Assembly (NCBI RefSeq): GCF_016411825.1
Contig: NZ_JAEKMH010000003.1
Coordinates: 434,001 to 498,000 of the forward strand
Source: Devosia sediminis
Lineage (GTDB): Bacteria; Pseudomonadota; Alphaproteobacteria; Rhizobiales; Devosiaceae
Reading direction: 5' to 3'
Length of the DNA stretch: 64,000 nucleotides
Shown here: piece after piece, positions 23,859 to 33,436 of the stretch
Layout of the letters: the number at the start of each line of letters is the position of its first letter
Numbering within the stretch: the stretch's first letter is position 1
Notes under the pieces: generated by a model
What the model was told of the DNA's origin: nothing
Database searches by the model: none
The model's input: only the letters and a program-made list of their open reading frames with translations
Made by a program: the position numbers and the translations under genes

Positions 23859-25100
23859 ATGAGCCAGGGCCTGCGCCTCACCTTCGACGACGCCTACCTG
23901 CTCGGCGGGGCGCGTACCCCATTCGTGGATTATCGCGGTGCCTTTGCCGAGATTTCGCCCATCGATCTCGGTATTGCAGCGGCGCGCGCTGCCATCGCCA
24001 GGACTGACGTTAAAGCCGCCGATATCGGCCACACCATTGCCGGGTCGATGGCGCAGGCCTCGTTCGACGCCTTCATGACGCCGCGCCATATCGGGCTTTA
24101 TGCCGGCGCGCCCACCGAGGCGCCGGCGCATCTGGTGCAGCGCATCTGCGGCACCGGGCTCGAGGTCATCGCCCAGGCGGCGGATTCGGTGGCGCTCGGC
24201 CGTGTCGAACTGGCGCTGGCCGTCGGCACCGAGTCGATGAGCCGCAATCCCATCGCCGCCTATACCCACCGCAATGGCTTTGCCATGGGCAAGGTCGAGT
24301 TCAAGGACTTCCTCTGGGAGGCGCTCTACGATCCGGCCGGCTGCGTCACTATGGGCGATACGGCGGAGAACTTGGCGAAGAAGTACGGTATTTCGCGCGA
24401 GCGGGTGGACCGCTATGCCGAGCGCAGTTTTGCGCGCGCCATCGCCGCGCGCGATGCCGGGTTTCTCGCTGAAGAGATCGTGCCGGTGACCAGCGAAGTC
24501 TTCGAAATGGACGGCATCGACAAGCGCGGCATTCGCCTGCCGCGCGGCGTGGACAGTGTCGAGGCCGACAGCCATATCCGCCCTTCGCCCTATGAGGTGC
24601 TGGCCAAGCTGCGCCCCGCTTTTGGCGGGGTGCAGACCGGGGGCAATTCCTCGGCCATCGTCGATGGTGCCGGGGCGGTGCTTGTCGCATCGTCGGCCTA
24701 TGCCAGGGGCAATGGGCACAAGCCACTCGCCCGCATTCTTGCGTCCGCCGCCGTGGGCGTTCCGCCGCAGATCATGGGCATCGGTCCGGCGCCGGCCATC
24801 CGCGCGGTGCTGGAGACGGCAGGCATGACGCTGCACCAGATCGACCGCGTGGAAATCAACGAGGCCTTCGGCGCGCAGGTGCTTGCTTGCGTCGAGGAAC
24901 TGGGGCTCGACGAGACAAAACTCAACGTCAATGGCGGAGCCATCGCGATAGGCCACCCGTTGGGCGCGACGGGCATTCGCCTCGGCCTCACCCTGGCCCT
25001 GGAACTCAAGCGCTCCGGCACCCGCTACGGCATTGCCTCGGCCTGTATCGGCGGGGGCCAGGGCATTGCCCTTCTCATCGAAAATCCGGAGGCGGCGTGA
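23859..25100 (+). CDS. Acyl-CoA thiolase, probable beta-ketoacyl-CoA thiolase of hydroxycinnamate beta-oxidation
   Basis: A 413-residue thiolase. The nucleophilic cysteine is at about 97 in CGTGLEV, the catalytic histidine near 365 in GHPLGATG and the second cysteine near 395 in CIGGGQG. In this operon it would cleave 4-hydroxyphenyl-beta-ketopropionyl-CoA to 4-hydroxybenzoyl-CoA and acetyl-CoA. It is distinct from the PcaF-type thiolase at 39867. It starts 1 bp after fcs and overlaps the next gene by 1 bp. The role is inferred from context; the family is certain. Confidence 0.88.
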   Translation: MSQGLRLTFDDAYLLGGARTPFVDYRGAFAEISPIDLGIAAARAAIARTDVKAADIGHTIAGSMAQASFDAFMTPRHIGLYAGAPTEAPAHLVQRICGTGLEVIAQAADSVALGRVELALAVGTESMSRNPIAAYTHRNGFAMGKVEFKDFLWEALYDPAGCVTMGDTAENLAKKYGISRERVDRYAERSFARAIAARDAGFLAEEIVPVTSEVFEMDGIDKRGIRLPRGVDSVEADSHIRPSPYEVLAKLRPAFGGVQTGGNSSAIVDGAGAVLVASSAYARGNGHKPLARILASAAVGVPPQIMGIGPAPAIRAVLETAGMTLHQIDRVEINEAFGAQVLACVEELGLDETKLNVNGGAIAIGHPLGATGIRLGLTLALELKRSGTRYGIASACIGGGQGIALLIENPEAA

Positions 25101-25861
25101 TGGAGATCGCGGGGAAAACGGCCTTCATCACCGGCGGTGCATCCGGCCTCGGTGCGGCAACCGCGCGTACCCTCGCGGAGTCAGGCGCCAGGGTCGGCAT
25201 CTTTGACCGCGACGCTGCCAGAGGGGAGGCCATCGCCGCCGAACTCGGCGGCAAGTTCTTTGCCGTCGATGTCTCCGACGCCATCAGCGCCGAGGCGGCA
25301 GTCGCAACAGCCATCGACGCGCTGGGGCCACCCTCGGTTCTCGTCTGCTGCGCCGGCATCGGCACGGCTGGACGCATTGTCGGGCGCGACGGGCCGATGG
25401 ACCTTGCGGCCTTCCAAAAGGTCATCAACGTCAACCTGGTCGGCAGCTTTAACATGATGCGGCTCTGCGCCCATGCCATGTCGCTGGCCGAACCCGATGC
25501 AGCCGGCCAGCGCGGCGTCATTATCTCCACCGCCTCGGTCGCCGCCTATGAAGGCCAGATCGGGCAGGCGGCCTATGCCGCTTCCAAAGGTGGGATCGTG
25601 TCGCTGACCTTGCCGGCGGCGCGCGAATTTTCCCGCCTCGGCATTCGCGTCCTCGCCATTGCGCCTGGCCTCTTCCTGACGCCTCTGCTCGAAGGCCTGC
25701 CCGAGGAAGCCAGGGAGGGCCTTGCCGCCGCCATTCCCAATCCGCCGCGGCTCGGCCGGCCGGACGAGTTCGCGGCTTTGGTCAAGGCCATGGTCGAGAA
25801 CGATTACCTCAATGGCGAAGTGGTGCGGCTCGACGGCGCCCTGCGCATGCAGCCCAGATAG
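25100..25861 (+). CDS. SDR 3-hydroxyacyl-CoA dehydrogenase (HSD10-like)
   Basis: A 253-residue short-chain dehydrogenase with TGGASGLGA at 11-19, NVNLVGSFN near 113-121 and the catalytic YAASK near 158-162. The overall pattern (FNMMRLCAHAM, IAPGLFLTPLLEGLP) matches type 2 3-hydroxyacyl-CoA dehydrogenases rather than sugar or steroid SDRs. It would oxidise 3-hydroxy-3-arylpropionyl-CoA to the beta-keto thioester, upstream of the thiolase. It overlaps the thiolase stop by 1 bp and is followed 8 bp later by the thioesterase. Confidence 0.85.
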   Translation: MEIAGKTAFITGGASGLGAATARTLAESGARVGIFDRDAARGEAIAAELGGKFFAVDVSDAISAEAAVATAIDALGPPSVLVCCAGIGTAGRIVGRDGPMDLAAFQKVINVNLVGSFNMMRLCAHAMSLAEPDAAGQRGVIISTASVAAYEGQIGQAAYAASKGGIVSLTLPAAREFSRLGIRVLAIAPGLFLTPLLEGLPEEAREGLAAAIPNPPRLGRPDEFAALVKAMVENDYLNGEVVRLDGALRMQPR

Positions 25862-25869
25862 GAGACGCC

Positions 25870-26289
25870 ATGTATTCGCGCACGACCGCGGTAGAGATCC
25901 AGTTCGGCGACTGCGACCCGGCAGGCATCGTCTATTACCCTAATTATTTCCGCTTCTTCGACAATGCCACGGCCGGCCTGCTCTCGGCGGTCTTTGCCAT
26001 GCACAAGCGCAACTGGCTCGAGCATTACGGGATCCTGGGCATCCCCATGGTCGATACCGGCGCCCGCTTCATCCGTCCGTCCAGCTTTGGCGACGTGGTG
26101 GAGATCAGGAGCGAGATTGCCGAGCTCGGCCGCTCGAGCTTCGGGGTGAAACACAGCCTGTTGCGCGACGGCGAGCTGGCCATAGAGGCGCATGAAAAGC
26201 GCGTCTGGGTGGTCAAGGGCGAGGATGGCGGCATTCGTTCGGCGCCGCTGCCGGACGAGGTGAGACGACTTCTGGGACAGGACGCATGA
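25870..26289 (+). CDS. 4-hydroxybenzoyl-CoA thioesterase family protein
   Basis: A 139-residue hotdog-fold thioesterase. The N-terminal FGDCDPAGIVYYPNYFRFFD motif near residues 12-31 closely matches the active-site segment of Pseudomonas 4-hydroxybenzoyl-CoA thioesterase; the aspartate at 16 corresponds to its catalytic Asp17. Hydrolysis of 4-hydroxybenzoyl-CoA gives 4-hydroxybenzoate, the PobA substrate, and links the CoA steps to the pca pathway. A GGAG site precedes the ATG, and it overlaps the hydratase gene by 4 bp. Confidence 0.88.
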   Translation: MYSRTTAVEIQFGDCDPAGIVYYPNYFRFFDNATAGLLSAVFAMHKRNWLEHYGILGIPMVDTGARFIRPSSFGDVVEIRSEIAELGRSSFGVKHSLLRDGELAIEAHEKRVWVVKGEDGGIRSAPLPDEVRRLLGQDA

Positions 26290-27059
26290 TGGACAAGGAC
26301 AATGTGCTGCTGGTCGAGCAGAAGGGGGCAATCACCCACCTCACGCTCAACCGCCCGGACAAGCGCAACGCGCTCAATGACGATCTCGTCGCGGCGCTCG
26401 ACCGGTTCTTCGCCAATGTGCCGTCGGCGACGCGGGCCATCGTTATCTCGGGCGCGGGTGGACACTTTTCGTCCGGGCTCGATCTCTCCCAGCATGTGGC
26501 GCGCGAGCCGCTGGAAGTCATGGCCCATTCGCGCAACTGGCACCGGGCGGTGGCGCAGATTGCCCATTCGCCGGTCCCGGTCATCGCTGCAATGAGCGGC
26601 GCGGTGATGGGTGGAGGCCTTGAAGTCGCCGCCACCTGCCATGTGCGCGTGGCTGAGGAGAGCGTGCGCTTCCAGATGCCCGAGGGCCTGCGCGGCATCT
26701 TTGTCGGTGGCGGCGGTTCGGTGCGGATTTCCCGCCTGATCGGACCGGACCGGCTGACCGAAATGATGCTGACCGGGCGCACCTATTCGGGCGCGGAAGG
26801 CGAGCGGCTGGGCCTTGCCCATCACGTCGTGTCCGAAGGACAGGCACTGGCAAGAGCCTTCGAACTGGCGGAGCGCATCGCCAGGAACTCGCCCACCATC
26901 AACGGTTTCATCATCCAGGCGATCGCCCAGATCGGCACCATGTCGCCCGAAGCCGGACTTTATGCCGAAAGCCTCACGGCGGCACTGAGCCAGACCGGTC
27001 CCGATGCCGAGGAGGGGCTGCGGGCGTTCCTCGAAAAGCGGCCGCCCAACTTCGGGTAG
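26286..27059 (+). CDS. Enoyl-CoA hydratase/isomerase family (crotonase)
   Basis: A 257-residue crotonase-fold enzyme. Oxyanion-hole segments are SGAGGHFSSGLDLS near 57-70 and SGAVMGGGLE near 104-113. The two acid/base glutamates of hydratases appear to be present (GGGLEVAA and MPEGLRGIF), favouring hydration of the cinnamoyl-CoA double bond over a pure isomerase. A hydratase-lyase of the Ech/HCHL kind, which makes vanillin directly, is the main alternative. The accompanying dehydrogenase, thiolase and thioesterase favour the beta-oxidative role. Confidence 0.85.
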   Translation: MMDKDNVLLVEQKGAITHLTLNRPDKRNALNDDLVAALDRFFANVPSATRAIVISGAGGHFSSGLDLSQHVAREPLEVMAHSRNWHRAVAQIAHSPVPVIAAMSGAVMGGGLEVAATCHVRVAEESVRFQMPEGLRGIFVGGGGSVRISRLIGPDRLTEMMLTGRTYSGAEGERLGLAHHVVSEGQALARAFELAERIARNSPTINGFIIQAIAQIGTMSPEAGLYAESLTAALSQTGPDAEEGLRAFLEKRPPNFG

Positions 27060-27104
27060 GGCGCCATTTCCCCACGCCCGCTGTTCCGTCCTCGGGCTTG
27101 ACCC

Positions 27105-27566
27105 TCAGATCAACTGGTCCAGCAGGGCCAGCAGCTGGTCGCGGGCCGCCGGGCCGCCCAGCCGGGCAGCGATCTCGTCTTCGAGCTCGGCGTGACGGGA
27201 CTGGGCCGTGCCGAGAAATGCCGTGCCGGCCGGCGTCAGGTGCAGGGCATTGGCTCTTCTGTCATGGTCCGAGGGGACCCGCTCGACGAGGCCCCGCTGT
27301 TCCAGCCCATGCACCAGGGTGACGAAATTGGCGCGCTTGATGCCCAGCACCTGCGCGATTTCGGTCTGTTTGCGGCCGGGATTGTCGGAGATGAGCACGA
27401 GCACCGAAAATTCCGCCGGCCGGAGCTTGAACTCGTCGAAAAAGGCGAGGAATTTCTGGAAGACGCTGAGCTGGGCGCGCCGCAGCCGATAACCCACGGC
27501 ACCCGTCGTCGTTTCGGTGCGCAGGCCGGCTTCGGATTCCGGCAATGTGTCGGCGGGACGTGTCAT
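27105..27566 (-). CDS. MarR-family transcriptional regulator
   Basis: A 153-residue winged-helix repressor with the recognition region TEIAQVLGIKRANFVTLVHG near 68-87 and a wing at DHDRRANALHLT. MarR proteins of the HcaR/FerR/CouR group sense hydroxycinnamoyl-CoA esters and repress fcs-type operons, which fits its position just after the fcs operon and divergent from the TRAP transporter. Its stop codon abuts half of a CCTCGGGCTTGACCC repeat. The effector is inferred from location only. Confidence 0.85.
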   Translation of the reverse strand: MTRPADTLPESEAGLRTETTTGAVGYRLRRAQLSVFQKFLAFFDEFKLRPAEFSVLVLISDNPGRKQTEIAQVLGIKRANFVTLVHGLEQRGLVERVPSDHDRRANALHLTPAGTAFLGTAQSRHAELEDEIAARLGGPAARDQLLALLDQLI

Positions 27567-27715
27567 GATGGCGAACCTAACGGGGCCGGTGCGGAAGGCA
27601 AGGGCAACGGACCGATGGGATAGCCCGTATCGCGTCCGTCGGACAGGTTTTATTCGTTACGGTTATAGGATTGGCGCCAAGTGGCGGTAAATTGAGCCTG
27701 GCGGCGGCCGGTAAC

Positions 27716-27781
27716 ATGTCGTCCAGGTTATATCACGGCGTCCAATTGTCATTTTACATGGCTCAGGGCAGCGCCTTTAAT
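27716..27781 (+). promoter_or_regulatory. TRAP operon promoter with PcaQ-box-like half-site
   Basis: GGTTAT (27726-27731), preceded after N4 by ATGTCG (27716-27721), is a one-sided match to the rhizobial PcaQ motif ATAACC-N4-GGTTAA. Seventeen bases later comes TCATTTTACA (27749-27758), containing a -35 TTTACA. After a 17-bp spacer comes a -10 TTTAAT (27776-27781). The same blocks with the same spacing precede pcaD at 34436-34501. A perfect palindrome, TTGGCGCCAA, lies upstream at 27671-27680 and could be the MarR site. Confidence 0.6.
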
Positions 27782-27807
27782 CGGTGCCCAAGTGGGGGAG
27801 GACCTAC

Positions 27808-28350
27808 GTGTTCAGAGATGAGTCCCGGTTGGGGCGCTTCGTCGTGGGACTGGCCATGTGGCTGGCCATTGCGGGCGGCCTCGTGCTCATGGCCATGGTC
27901 GCCATGATCTGCATATCCATCGTCGGCCGGGCCTTGCTGGCCTTCGGCCTCAAGCCGATCACGGGCGATTATGAACTCGTGTCGATCGGCATGGGTTTTG
28001 CCGTCTTTGCCTTCATGCCCTGGGCGCACCTGACCCGCGCCCATGCTCTGGTGTCGCTGATCACCGACAGTTTCGGCCCGGCTATCAACAACTGGATCCT
28101 CGTCGTCACCGATCTGATGATGCTGGCGACCTCGGCCTTCATCGCCTGGCGGCTCTATTTCGGCATGATGGACAAGTTCGCCTACAAGGAAACAACCCTG
28201 CTGCTCCGCTTTCCGCTGAGCTGGGCTTATGCGATGGGCTTTGTCGGCGCTGTCATCTGGGTGATCGTGTCGCTCTACGTTCTGGGCCGGTCGATCGGCT
28301 ATGCGACGCGCGGCGAAAGCGAACCCAAGCGCATGGGAGCCGAAGTATGA
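27808..28350 (+). CDS. dctQ: TRAP transporter small permease (DctQ)
   Basis: A 180-residue protein with four predicted membrane helices, the small membrane subunit of a TRAP importer. The GTG at 27808 is preceded by GGGGGAGG at a good distance; the frame is open to 27784 but lacks a better site. It overlaps the large permease gene by 4 bp. It diverges from marR, and its promoter shares elements with pcaD, so it probably belongs to uptake of an aromatic acid or protocatechuate. Confidence 0.88.
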   Translation: MFRDESRLGRFVVGLAMWLAIAGGLVLMAMVAMICISIVGRALLAFGLKPITGDYELVSIGMGFAVFAFMPWAHLTRAHALVSLITDSFGPAINNWILVVTDLMMLATSAFIAWRLYFGMMDKFAYKETTLLLRFPLSWAYAMGFVGAVIWVIVSLYVLGRSIGYATRGESEPKRMGAEV

Positions 28351-29669
28351 CCCCCCTGATGCTGGGCTTTCTCGGCCTGCCGACCGTCTTGATCCTGATC
28401 TTCCTGCGCGTGCCGATCGGCATTGCCATGTTCGCCGTGGGCATTTTTGGCACCTGGATGATCACGGGCAATTTCAACCCGGTCGCCGCGCAGTTCAAGA
28501 ACCTCACCTATTCGACCTTTGCCTCCTATTCGCTCTCGGTGGTGCCGCTGTTCCTGCTGATGGGCCAGTTCGCCACGGTGAGCGGCCTCTCGGCGAGCCT
28601 CTTCAACGCGGCCGCGGCCTGGCTGGGGCATAGAAAGGGCGGCGTGGCCATGGCAGCCATCGGCGCCAGCGCCGGGTTTGGCGCCATCTGCGGCTCCTCG
28701 CTGGCAACGGCGGCGACCATGGGCCAGGTGGCGCTGCCCGAACTCAAGAAATACGGCTATTCCGGCGCGCTCTCGACCGCCACCGTTGCTGCGGGCGGCA
28801 CGCTGGGCATTCTCATTCCGCCTTCGATCATCCTCGTCATCTTCGCCGTGCTGACCGAGCAGAACATCGCCAAGCTGTTCATGGCCGCCTTCATTCCCGG
28901 CATCCTCGCGGCCATCGGCTATCTCATCGTCATTGCCATCTATGTGCGCATGGTGCCGGGCTCGGGCGGCACGCGCGAGCGCATGCCCTATGGCGAGCGG
29001 TTCAAGGCGCTGGGCCAGACCTGGCCGGTCATGCTGGTTTTTCTTGCCGTCATCGGCGGCATCTATGGCGGCATCTTCACGCCCACCGAGGCAGCGGCCG
29101 TGGGTGCCGCCGGCACCTTCCTCATCGCGCTGGCCGCCCGCCGGCTCAATCGCAAGGAAATCGTCGAGGCCTGCCTCTCGACCGCCAGTTCCACCGCCAT
29201 GATCTTCCTGATCGTCTTCGGCGCTGCCGCCCTCAATGGCTTCCTCGCGCTTTCGCAGGTGCCGCAGACTTTGGCCATGTGGGTCGGCGAGCAGGGCTTC
29301 AATCCCTGGATGGTGATGATCCTCGTGCTGATCTTCTATCTGATCCTGGGCTGTTTCATGGACTCGCTCTCCATGATCCTGCTGACGGTGCCGATCATCT
29401 ATCCGATGATGTCGGTCCTCGATTTCGGCCTGACGCCGGACGAGTTCGGCATCTGGTTCGGTATCATCGTGCTGATCGTGGTGGAGGTGGGTCTCATTAC
29501 CCCGCCGGTGGGCATGAACCTCTTCATCATCAATTCCATGTCGCCGCAGACGCGGCTGTCGGAGACCTATCGCGGCGTCGTGCCCTTTGTGGCCAGCGAC
29601 ATCATCCGCACCGCCATTCTTGTCGCATTCCCGCCGATCACGCTGTTTCTGGTGTGGATGCTCTACTAG
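28347..29669 (+). CDS. dctM: TRAP transporter large permease (DctM)
   Basis: A 440-residue protein with about 12 hydrophobic segments. It carries the DctM repeat features IGASAGFGAICGSSLATAAT near 104-123 and the proline-rich LIPPSIILVIF loop near 152-162, with a second copy around LITPPVGMNLFII near 382-394. It is the sodium-coupled translocation subunit. It sits between the small permease (4-bp overlap) and the binding protein (74 bp downstream). Confidence 0.92.
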   Translation: MTPLMLGFLGLPTVLILIFLRVPIGIAMFAVGIFGTWMITGNFNPVAAQFKNLTYSTFASYSLSVVPLFLLMGQFATVSGLSASLFNAAAAWLGHRKGGVAMAAIGASAGFGAICGSSLATAATMGQVALPELKKYGYSGALSTATVAAGGTLGILIPPSIILVIFAVLTEQNIAKLFMAAFIPGILAAIGYLIVIAIYVRMVPGSGGTRERMPYGERFKALGQTWPVMLVFLAVIGGIYGGIFTPTEAAAVGAAGTFLIALAARRLNRKEIVEACLSTASSTAMIFLIVFGAAALNGFLALSQVPQTLAMWVGEQGFNPWMVMILVLIFYLILGCFMDSLSMILLTVPIIYPMMSVLDFGLTPDEFGIWFGIIVLIVVEVGLITPPVGMNLFIINSMSPQTRLSETYRGVVPFVASDIIRTAILVAFPPITLFLVWMLY

Positions 29670-29743
29670 GCAAATCGCCCGCGCCCGGTTGCCGGACGCA
29701 GGCAAAGAACCGGCCCAAAGGGCCAACACGGGAGGAGTACCAA

Positions 29744-30763
29744 ATGAAGACCAAGTCCTTGCTGCTGGGCGCGCTGGCCGCGCTGGCCCTGTCCACCAGT
29801 GCCTTTGCCCAGGAAGTTACCCTGCGCATCCACCAGTTCCTGCCCGCCCAGGCCACCATGCCGGCCGGCGCCATCGAGCCCTGGGCCAACAAGGTTTCCG
29901 AGGAATCCGAGGGCCGCATCAAGTTCGAACTCTACCCGGCCATGCAGCTCGGCGGCGCCCCGGCCGAGCTTTATGACCAGGCCAAGGACGGCGTCGTCGA
30001 TATCGTCTGGACCGTGCTCGGCTATACGCCCGGCCGCTTCCCCAAGTCCGAAGTGTTCGAACTGCCCTTCATGTCGCCCAATGGCGAAATCGGCTCGGCC
30101 GCCTTCTACAACTACGTGATGGCCAATTCCGCCGACGAGTTCGCCGGCGTCCACGTCATCGCGCTCCACACCCACGGCCCCGGCCTCTTCCACTCCAAGG
30201 ACCCGATCAATACGCTCGAAGACATCAAGGGCATGAAGGTGCGCGGCGGCTCGCGCATCATTTCCGACATGCTTGCCAATCTCGGCGCCGAACCGATCGG
30301 CATGCCGGTGCCGCAGACCACCGAGGCGCTCTCCAAGGGGGTCATCGACGGCACCACCGTGCCGTGGGAAGTGACGCCCTCGATCCGCGTCGCGGAACTG
30401 GTCACCAACCATACCGGTTTCACCAGCCAGTACGGCCTCTATACCCAGACCTTCGGCTTCATCATGAACCAGGACAGCTACAACAACCTGCCCGATGACC
30501 TGAAGGCGATCATCGACGCCAATTCCGGCCTCGAAGTGTCGCGCCAGTTCGGCATGGTGATGGATGAAGGCGACGCCCGCGGCCTCAAGATCGCGGTGGA
30601 TGCGGGCAACAATATCGTCCAGCTCGACGAAGCCCAGACCCAGCTCTGGATCGACGCCGCCCAGCCTACCATCGACAAGTGGTTTGCCGACATGGAAGGC
30701 CAGGGCATTGACGGCAAGGCCCTCTACGACGCCGCCCGCGCCGCCGTCGCCGCCGAAATGTAA
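29744..30763 (+). CDS. dctP: TRAP transporter substrate-binding protein (DctP)
   Basis: A 339-residue periplasmic protein with a Sec signal peptide (hydrophobic core to ALSTSAFAQ, cleavage near residue 22). The conserved ligand arginine of the DctP family is probably in MKVRGGSRI near 163-171. The GVIDGTTVPWE segment corresponds to the usual substrate-lid motif. A GGAGGAG site precedes the ATG. TRAP proteins bind small organic acids, and the setting among fcs, pobA and pca genes suggests a hydroxycinnamate, 4-hydroxybenzoate or protocatechuate ligand. A strong terminator follows 22 bp after the stop. Confidence 0.9.
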   Translation: MKTKSLLLGALAALALSTSAFAQEVTLRIHQFLPAQATMPAGAIEPWANKVSEESEGRIKFELYPAMQLGGAPAELYDQAKDGVVDIVWTVLGYTPGRFPKSEVFELPFMSPNGEIGSAAFYNYVMANSADEFAGVHVIALHTHGPGLFHSKDPINTLEDIKGMKVRGGSRIISDMLANLGAEPIGMPVPQTTEALSKGVIDGTTVPWEVTPSIRVAELVTNHTGFTSQYGLYTQTFGFIMNQDSYNNLPDDLKAIIDANSGLEVSRQFGMVMDEGDARGLKIAVDAGNNIVQLDEAQTQLWIDAAQPTIDKWFADMEGQGIDGKALYDAARAAVAAEM

Positions 30764-30785
30764 GTTGGATTTTTCGAACATTTTG

Positions 30786-30821
30786 GACCCGGCCGGGAAA
30801 CTGGCCGGGTCTTTTGTTTTT
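30786..30821 (+). terminator. Rho-independent terminator after the TRAP operon
   Basis: Perfect 9-bp stem GACCCGGCC (30786-30794) / GGCCGGGTC (30803-30811) with an 8-nt loop, followed by TTTTGTTTTTT. It is canonical and correctly placed after dctP. Confidence 0.9.
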
Positions 30822-30889
30822 GGGGTCGGTGGTCGCGGCGATGCTGCGAGGGGTCGGGTGAACGCGTTCCTCGCCCAAACACAGTGCCG

Positions 30890-30966
30890 CCCTCGGGCTT
30901 ACCCGAGGGCCTGCCTCAACAGATGCGATGTGGAGAGTGGTCCTCGGGTCAAGCCCGAGGACGGCG
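30890..30966. repeat. CCTCGGG inverted repeats (type C)
   Basis: A CCCTCGGGCTTACCCGAGGG hairpin is followed by GTCCTCGGGTCAAGCCCGAGGAC, in which the arms flank a TCAAG loop. Similar pairs are at 9966-10054 and 61731-61813. Together with the two following repeats it fills the region between the TRAP operon and pobA; no gene is present from 30764 to 31209. Confidence 0.75.
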
Positions 30967-31000
30967 CGGTGTAACTTTGGGTTGTGTGCACACCCACGGT

Positions 31001-31088
31001 GTCATTCCCGCGAAAGCGGGAACCCCGTTTGTGGTCACCAGCGCGCTGTGAGATCCAGAACAGAGGTTCCCGCTTTCGCGGGAATGAC
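31001..31088. repeat. Perfect 23-bp inverted repeat (type D)
   Basis: Arms 31001-31023 and 31066-31088 are exact reverse complements, each itself a small GTCATTCCCGC/GCGGGAAC hairpin. The same 23-bp arms occur at 61636-61658 and 61683-61705 with a different spacer. Confidence 0.8.
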
Positions 31089-31128
31089 CTTGTGAAAGGG
31101 ATAACCAGTCCTACCCTCACCCGCCGCT

Positions 31129-31196
31129 GTCATCCCGGCGAAAGCCGGGATCCATCTTTAGATCTCAGGATGGGCCCCGGCTTTCGCCGGGGTGAC
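31129..31196. repeat. 68-bp palindromic repeat (type E), copy 1
   Basis: Arms begin GTCATCCCGGCGAAAGCCGG and end with the inverted copy, around an ATCC...GATCTC...GGAT core. Three more copies lie at 37074-37141, 38244-38311 and 50102-50170. This copy ends 13 bp from the pobA stop codon and may help terminate it. Confidence 0.8.
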
Positions 31197-31209
31197 AGCC
31201 GGCGAGAAC

Positions 31210-32445
<1,236 letters not shown>

Positions 32446-32455
32446 CTATCCGAAC

Positions 32456-33292
32456 ATGAATTTTGTCCCGACCTATGCCCTTTACGGGGAAACGCAGAGC
32501 CCGCACCGGCAGGATTGGCTGCATTGGGAGACCATCCAGGCGCGCAGTCGCCTCCATGACTATCGCATCGCGCCGCACCGGCATGAGCAGTTCTTCCAGG
32601 TGCTGTATCTGACCGGCGGCAAGGCCGAGATGCTGCTTGATGGCGACCAGCACGTTCTGCTGCCCGACAGCGTCGCCGTGGTGCCGGCCGGGGTGGTGCA
32701 CGGCTATGCCTTCAGTGCCGATGTGCGGGGCCTCGTTCTGACCCTGATGGAGCGCGATCTCGATGGCCTCGGTCTCGCCCGGCCCGGCGCAATTGTAATC
32801 CGCGGCCAGTGCGGCGAGATCGCCGTGGCGCTGGGGCGGCTGACGGCGGAGGCGGACCGGCCGGGCATAGGGCACGACATGGCGATGCGCGCCCATCTCA
32901 CCCTGTTGCTGGTGGCGCTGACCCGGGCCCGTCCGGACGGGGCAGGGAGCGTGGAGACGGGACGGGCGGCGCAATTCGTGACGCAGTTCCGCGATCTCGT
33001 CGAACAGCGCTTTCGCCAGACGCGTCGGGTGGCCGACTATGCCGGGGCGGTCGGGGTCAGTCAGACCCATCTCAATCGCCTCTGCCGGCAGGTGCTGGGG
33101 CGCTCGGCGCTTGCCGTGATCGAAGATCGTGTGGCGCTCGAAGCGCGGCGGCAATTGCTGTTCTCGACCCTGCCGGTCAAGCAGATCGGGGCCGAACTGG
33201 GCTATGAGGACCCCGGCTATTTTTCCCGCTTCGTCTCGCGGAAACTGGGCATGGCCCCTGCCGCCCTGCGGTCGCAGATGCGGGGACGGTAG
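32456..33292 (+). CDS. pobR: AraC-family activator PobR
   Basis: A 278-residue regulator with an N-terminal cupin sensor (HRHEQFFQVLYLTGGKAEML near 40-59) and C-terminal AraC helix-turn-helix pair (KQIGAELGYEDPGYFSRFVSR region near 242-262). In rhizobia and pseudomonads, AraC-type PobR activates pobA in response to 4-hydroxybenzoate. The 88-bp divergent intergenic region with pobA supports this. The ATG at 32456 is chosen because the longer frame overlaps pobA. No strong operator palindrome was found by eye. Confidence 0.88.
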   Translation: MNFVPTYALYGETQSPHRQDWLHWETIQARSRLHDYRIAPHRHEQFFQVLYLTGGKAEMLLDGDQHVLLPDSVAVVPAGVVHGYAFSADVRGLVLTLMERDLDGLGLARPGAIVIRGQCGEIAVALGRLTAEADRPGIGHDMAMRAHLTLLLVALTRARPDGAGSVETGRAAQFVTQFRDLVEQRFRQTRRVADYAGAVGVSQTHLNRLCRQVLGRSALAVIEDRVALEARRQLLFSTLPVKQIGAELGYEDPGYFSRFVSRKLGMAPAALRSQMRGR

Positions 33293-33304
33293 TGCGCCGC
33301 CCGC

Positions 33305-33414
33305 CGTACCCCCACCCTTGGTCCCTCCCCACAAGGGGGAGGGAGACGATGAACATTGACGTCGCGGCCCTGCGCCTCCCTCCCCTTGATGGGGAGGGAA
33401 TGAGGGTGGGGTGA
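33305..33414. repeat. Type A-related repeat with 75-bp near-duplicate
   Basis: It contains the 75-bp block 33339-33413, nearly identical to 18541-18615, with the GGCCCTGCGCCTCCC core and CCCTCCCC/GGGGAGGG hairpin. It lies between the convergent ends of pobR and pcaQ. Confidence 0.8.
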
Positions 33415-33436
33415 ACCACGCGCGCAGGCTCTCGCG

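Noticed and set aside
30764..31209. CRISPR array in the repeat-rich gap before pobA
   Set aside because: The repeats are palindromic pairs of three unrelated families with no regular spacers and no cas genes nearby.
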